From assembly GCA_030524675.1 (NCBI GenBank), contig JAUNGE010000010.1, positions 18,969 through 82,968 of the forward strand: DNA of 64,000 nt, written 5' to 3'. Below are positions 60,261-64,000 of this stretch, piece after piece. A program made the position numbers and the translations under genes. The number at the start of each line of letters is the position of its first letter. The first letter of the stretch is position 1. Origin of the DNA: a bacterium (GTDB lineage: Bacteria; Bacillota; Clostridia; Lachnospirales; Lachnospiraceae). The notes below the pieces were generated by a model. That model was given only the letters and a program-made list of their open reading frames with translations. It had not been told where the DNA came from and ran no database searches.

Positions 60261-60300
60261 GAAACCGGAGACTGTCCAAAGACAGGCAATCTCCGGTTTC
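60261..60300. terminator. Hairpin downstream of the histidine kinase gene
   Basis: GAAACCGGAGA at 60261-60271 pairs perfectly with TCTCCGGTTTC at 60290-60300, 37 bases past the kinase stop on the minus strand. A T tract is lacking, so it may be a processing or stability hairpin. Confidence 0.5.
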
Positions 60301-60336
60301 GCCTATGGTGTCCGGATATAGGCAGTGCTTGCTATT

Positions 60337-61641
60337 CTACTGTTTTAATGTAATAATTGTATGGAAAGTCAGAGTATTATCATCATAGTACATCTGAATA
60401 TCTCCATGATATTTAGTAACTATTTTTCGTATGCTTTTTATGCCGAAACCATGTTTGTTTTTATGGGTTTTTATAGTGATTAGTTGTCCGCTTTGCTTTT
60501 CAAAAGGGTTTTTTCGGCTGGAATTTACAACCGTTATCACAACAAAAGGCGTTTTTTCGCGCTTGCAGGCACTAACTTCTATAAAAGAATCTGGAGTACG
60601 TTCGGCAGCTTCTACTGCATTGTCCAGCAGATTACAAAATAAAGAAGTAATATCCGCATCTGAAATAAAATCGATAATTCCGCTTCTTATGTCCACATGA
60701 AAAGAAATGTGTTTGTTAAGGCATTGATGTCCATATCTGGCAAGGATTGTATTCAACATTTCATGGTCACATAATCGTGATGATTCCTTTAAATCAGAAG
60801 ATTGCATTAGTTCCTGAATATAGAGGCCGATCTTATCATGCTCCTTTTTCGTGTTCAACGTATGTATGGATTGCAGATGCTTTTTTATGTCGTGTATTAG
60901 AATACTTTGATTCTCATGTTGGGAAAGTAGCATTTCGTAATACTGTGCGGAATCCGTTTCTTTTTGAAGTAATAATTGCATTTCTGTAAATTCCATATTC
61001 TTTTTCCGATTATATTGGTCAATTCCGAATACAAGCAGGTTAATTATCAATAAAAAAGCAGCACTTAAAGTCAGCATTCCATTAAGTGAAGGAGGGAGCG
61101 TACAGGAATCACTGATTTTAATAAAAGTGACTATAACAAAAACCGAAGTTAAGGGAACTGAGGTCAATAAAAAGATAGATTTGCCATAGGGTTCGTTATA
61201 GTCTTGCCGCCCTTTCAGAAAATGTAAAAGGATATAAATAACGGTAAAAAATATCAGCTTGGAAAGAATGGCAAATATAGTGAGATGATAAAAAATATCT
61301 GATTTTGCAAAAAAGTCAGGTAAAAAATACAGGATAATATAGTACACCATTACTTCACAGCTCATCATAACAGATGTTAATATGGAAGAATGAAAAAATG
61401 CAGAATAGATATTTAATTGGTATTGAGCGACGAAAAAAACAAAATTGAACATAAAGTAGAAAGTGATATTGATCCATTTTGAATCAAATAATGAAACGAT
61501 AAATAATATCAAGTAAAGTCCGCAGAGTACAGCGAATCTCATTTTAGAGGTATATTTAGCGGTGAAAAGTGTCAAGGTATATTGCCAAAGTATGACGGCT
61601 TCTGCAAGGAAGATAAAAAAGTAATAAATTATTTTTTCCAT
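60337..61641 (-). CDS. AgrC-like sensor histidine kinase (GHKL family)
   Basis: A 434-residue membrane kinase. Residues 1 to about 215 hold six or seven helices; a coiled linker follows. The phosphoacceptor is in ILIHDIKKHLQSIH (about 250), the N-box is NLLDNAVEAAE (about 342) and the G-box KHGFGIKSIRKIV (about 397). This HDxKKH and N-box form belongs to the HPK10 class that senses peptides (AgrC, ComD). The response-regulator gene lies 41 bases upstream in the same operon. No agrB or agrD-like gene is visible, so the ligand is unknown. GGAG lies before the ATG. Confidence 0.9.
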   Translation of the reverse strand: MEKIIYYFFIFLAEAVILWQYTLTLFTAKYTSKMRFAVLCGLYLILFIVSLFDSKWINITFYFMFNFVFFVAQYQLNIYSAFFHSSILTSVMMSCEVMVYYIILYFLPDFFAKSDIFYHLTIFAILSKLIFFTVIYILLHFLKGRQDYNEPYGKSIFLLTSVPLTSVFVIVTFIKISDSCTLPPSLNGMLTLSAAFLLIINLLVFGIDQYNRKKNMEFTEMQLLLQKETDSAQYYEMLLSQHENQSILIHDIKKHLQSIHTLNTKKEHDKIGLYIQELMQSSDLKESSRLCDHEMLNTILARYGHQCLNKHISFHVDIRSGIIDFISDADITSLFCNLLDNAVEAAERTPDSFIEVSACKREKTPFVVITVVNSSRKNPFEKQSGQLITIKTHKNKHGFGIKSIRKIVTKYHGDIQMYYDDNTLTFHTIITLKQ

Positions 61642-61682
61642 ATGAAATCTCCGGGTATTATAGATATATGTGTGGAGCAGTT

Positions 61683-62390
61683 TTATCTTGTGCTTTCCAG
61701 ATAAAGAAGATAAGTGTCCTTAAATGTAGTATATTTTCTTTTCGTTAAGTATGCTTGAAATTGATTATCTGCCATATATACAAGGGAATGGTCAAAATCC
61801 GATATATGTTCCAAATTCACAATAAAACTGCGATGTGTTTGAAAAAAACAATTTTTAGGAAGCAGTTCCAGCCAATACTGCATATTATGGACAGATTCAA
61901 AATCGCTTTGGATGGTATGCACGATTACTTTTCTTCCCTGTGCTTCGATCATAATAATGGAGGAGGCGGGAAGTGTATGTACGCCCGACTTTGTTTCAAT
62001 GGGAACTTTGACTGTCATGGTATTATACAAATCAATCGCATCATTCATGTTGCGGAAAAAGCGTTGTTTATCCAAAGGTTTGGAAAGATAGCGGAATACA
62101 TGAAAACGCATTGCATCATCTAAATATTCGGAATAAGAGGTTACAATGAAAATAATGATCTTGTCATTTGTCCTTTTTATTTCGTTTCCTACATAAATTC
62201 CATTGATACCAGGCATTTCTATATCAAGGAAAAGAATATCTTTTTCTTCTTTATCAGACAGCAGAGACTCTCCATTTGAAAAGCAACTAATTTCTGGGCA
62301 TTTTATGCCCTTTTTATCAAAATATGCTTTCATATAATATTTCAGTTGTTCAACTACCAGAATATCATCATCGCAAATTGCTATGCGCAT
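61683..62390 (-). CDS. LytTR family response regulator
   Basis: A 235-residue two-domain regulator: receiver (1 to about 125) with ICDDD, phospho-Asp in ILFLDIEMPGING (about 59) and the switch Lys in YLSKPLDKQ, then a LytTR DNA-binding domain (about 140-235) with HRSFIVNLEHIS, the family hallmark. I place the start at ATG 62390 after TGAGGT; a longer frame to 62498 runs through promoter DNA. It is first in the operon with the kinase, and its likely target is the divergent lipoprotein gene or this operon. Confidence 0.92.
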   Translation of the reverse strand: MRIAICDDDILVVEQLKYYMKAYFDKKGIKCPEISCFSNGESLLSDKEEKDILFLDIEMPGINGIYVGNEIKRTNDKIIIFIVTSYSEYLDDAMRFHVFRYLSKPLDKQRFFRNMNDAIDLYNTMTVKVPIETKSGVHTLPASSIIMIEAQGRKVIVHTIQSDFESVHNMQYWLELLPKNCFFQTHRSFIVNLEHISDFDHSLVYMADNQFQAYLTKRKYTTFKDTYLLYLESTR

Positions 62391-62606
62391 ACCATTTACC
62401 TCACATTTTTTTCTATAGTATAACTCAAAAATTCGAGAAGCGTAAAGAAATTGCATGGAAAGACATATTTTTGTGTATTTTGGGAAAGAAGCTCCCAAAA
62501 AAGGATTGAAAATGTCGTTTCATTCAAAACAGGTTGAATTTACAGCGAATAAAAGGATAATAAGACTTGTCGTTGCACAATAAAAACTTGAAAGTGAGGA
62601 GAAGAT

Positions 62607-63389
62607 ATGTTAAAGAAGACAATTCATAAAAAAGGTGCTTTATTAGCTGTTTTAGTTGTAATGATGTTGCTGGCAGGATGTGGAACCAACTTGGAGAGAC
62701 AAGATAGTATAAGTGAAACCGATTATGAAGAAAGTCAATCTGATAATCAGGAAGCAGAGTATACGGAAGCAGCCATTACAGATGATGTATCCAATGATAC
62801 AGAAACAGCGGCTATGACCGAAGAGGAGAGCAAGGAAGCTGTAGAATCAGGAACAACGTTTACACTTACAGAAAAAGGAAAAGCATTTTTGGCAAAGCTG
62901 TGTAATGAAATGGATGACTTCAATGCCGATTCAACACTGGATGAAAAGTTTTGGCGTGATTTCCTGTTTAATTCTTATACGGGTGCTCTGTCAGAGGATG
63001 TAGAAACAGAGCAGGTATATCGTGAGGATTTGGGATTCGAGGAAACAGTTGTAAAAGTGAGTCTTCAGGAGGCGGAATCATATGTAAAACTGGTTTTTGG
63101 CATGGAATTGCCAGATTTAAAGCCCGCATTTGAAGATATGGAAAAAGGTCAGACCGCTTTTTATTACAAAGATGGAAGTTATTATATCGGTGTTTCCGGT
63201 TTGCCGGATTATCAATATACATATTCCGAGAGTTTACCAGACAACAAAAACAATGGGAATATGATTGTAAAATATACGATTGACTTTATGGGAGAGAGTA
63301 AGGTCGGTACAGTAACTTTTACTATTTCCCCGGAAGATAATGAAAATGGTTTTGTTATCCAATCAAAAAATACGGAATTTGTAAAGTAG
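62607..63389 (+). CDS. Secreted lipoprotein, unknown function
   Basis: A 260-residue protein with a lipoprotein signal peptide: basic start, hydrophobic core and lipobox LLAGC with the lipidated Cys25. A 55-residue acidic, low-complexity linker (Ser/Glu/Thr-rich, about 28-85) follows, then a folded domain of about 170 residues (FTLTEKGKAFLAKLCNEMDDFN, YYIGVSGLPDYQYTY). I know no family for the domain. It is divergent from the LytTR/AgrC-like operon, which may control it. GTGAGGAGA lies before the ATG. Confidence 0.8.
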   Translation: MLKKTIHKKGALLAVLVVMMLLAGCGTNLERQDSISETDYEESQSDNQEAEYTEAAITDDVSNDTETAAMTEEESKEAVESGTTFTLTEKGKAFLAKLCNEMDDFNADSTLDEKFWRDFLFNSYTGALSEDVETEQVYREDLGFEETVVKVSLQEAESYVKLVFGMELPDLKPAFEDMEKGQTAFYYKDGSYYIGVSGLPDYQYTYSESLPDNKNNGNMIVKYTIDFMGESKVGTVTFTISPEDNENGFVIQSKNTEFVK

Positions 63390-63813
63390 ATTTGCAGAGT
63401 AATAATGAAATGCGTTGAACAGGGAAGAGTGCGGAATGTTTATCATGGCAATGACACAGCTAGATAAATTTTGGTGAACTAGAGATTGACGAGAGCAAAT
63501 GTGTTGTAATTAAGCAAAATTCAGAAAGTGCATTGACTTTTTAGAATTTGAGATTCATTACAAGCCAGATTAACGATATATCTTCCTGCTCGAACAAATC
63601 CGGGTAGGAAGCATCGGAGGAACAGTTTTGTAAAAATCAGTTTTATAAAAATTAACAATTCAGAAACATAATTCAAACAAAACTCAAATGCAGATCGTTT
63701 ATTCTTTAGATACTCGAAAGAGACGCCTGAGCAGAGAGATAGCGCAGATGGACGGGAAAAGTGCGATGAACCATGGCAGGAATGGGTGAAGCGTGTGTTT
63801 GAGGAGGTGCGGT
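63390..63813. other. Intergenic stretch with no clear gene
   Basis: Mostly AT-rich and without a good ORF on either strand. An open frame over about 63690-63830 (EPWQEWVKRVFEEVRYG) reads somewhat protein-like and overlaps the next start, but has no start codon or ribosome site; it could be a gene remnant. I see no terminator of good quality after the lipoprotein gene. Confidence 0.4.
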
Positions 63814-64000
63814 ATGGATGTGAGAAAACTATGGAGATTATTGAAAAAGGCAATATTTCTTCCGCCCATTCCCACATTTTTGATTGCGGTTCCCTCGTTT
63901 GCTTTCCTGATCCATGTACTGACGGGAGGGACGGATGATCCGGTTCTTTCTGTGTGTTCGTATATACTGTCAGGATATGCGTTGATTATCTCTGTTACGG
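63814..64000 (+). CDS. Membrane protein, 5' part only (runs off the window)
   Basis: ATG 63814 follows GAGGAGGTG and the frame is open to base 64000 (62 codons). The start is basic (MDVRKLWRLLKK) followed by a hydrophobic segment (about 17-36) and a second from about 46. This looks like the beginning of a multi-helix membrane protein; family unknown. Confidence 0.65.
   Translation, partial: MDVRKLWRLLKKAIFLPPIPTFLIAVPSFAFLIHVLTGGTDDPVLSVCSYILSGYALIISVT

Noticed and set aside
62507..62540. LytTR double binding site before the lipoprotein gene
   Set aside because: The two GTT-containing words are 16 bases apart, not the usual 21-22, so I do not claim a site.

Overview
The window reads as a chromosomal segment of an anaerobic, low-to-moderate GC Firmicute, most likely a Lachnospiraceae member (Clostridia). 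Reasons: AGGAGG-type ribosome sites throughout; the infC-rpmI-rplT, dnaG-rpoD-trmK-nif3, rpsB-tsf and topA-codY orders; a Re-type citrate synthase; a SufC/SufB-only Fe-S system; and a sporulation sigma factor gene (sigK) split by an inserted element. The genus cannot be fixed from the sequence alone.

Layout. 0-2.3 kb: 5' part of a secreted protein gene (minus), then infC-rpmI-rplT behind a leader with an attenuator and an AUU-initiated infC. 2.4-9.2 kb: tRNA-Asn, an ECF sigma factor with a membrane partner, a patatin-like lipase, ilvE, a MATE exporter and an AEC carrier. 9.3-15.4 kb: a cluster for the oxidative half of the TCA cycle (Re-citrate synthase, GntR/FCD regulator, isocitrate dehydrogenase, aconitase) with a 24-bp palindrome on the first promoter. 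15.5-18.0 kb: three tRNA-Leu genes, a MarR regulator, a PHP phosphatase and a block of structured repeats. 18.3-30.4 kb: sufC-sufB, ogt, a Csp-like subtilase, dgt, dnaG, rpoD, trmK, nif3-like and a TGS-uridine kinase. 30.4-39.3 kb: RNase P RNA, pyrBI (minus), an uncharacterised gene, a three-gene ABC system, murI and a phosphoesterase.

39.3-44.1 kb is the most striking part. sigK is cut in two by a 4,148-bp element carrying a large serine recombinase, an AAA/DUF4143 ATPase, a small ORF and a detached coding tail. Both ends carry imperfect 21-bp inverted repeats next to a two-base core. Joining the halves at that core restores a 212-codon sigK frame. The recombinase frame itself crosses the attachment site, so excision would replace its last 39 residues with a 99-residue tail encoded at the far end of the element. 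This resembles the skin elements of Bacillus subtilis and Clostridioides difficile, but it is very small and has this extra property.

44.2-58.6 kb: a Glu-rich membrane protein, a DUF1538 transporter gene with an in-frame TGA at codon 5, a double-domain PII protein, a histidine phosphatase, galE, comM-like, dprA, topA, codY, rpsB and tsf. 58.7-60.2 kb is a decayed mobilisation module (DUF6075 protein, chimeric ORF, relaxase remnant). 60.3-64 kb holds an AgrC-like kinase, a LytTR regulator, a lipoprotein and the start of a membrane protein. All family calls come from reading the translations; no database search was run.
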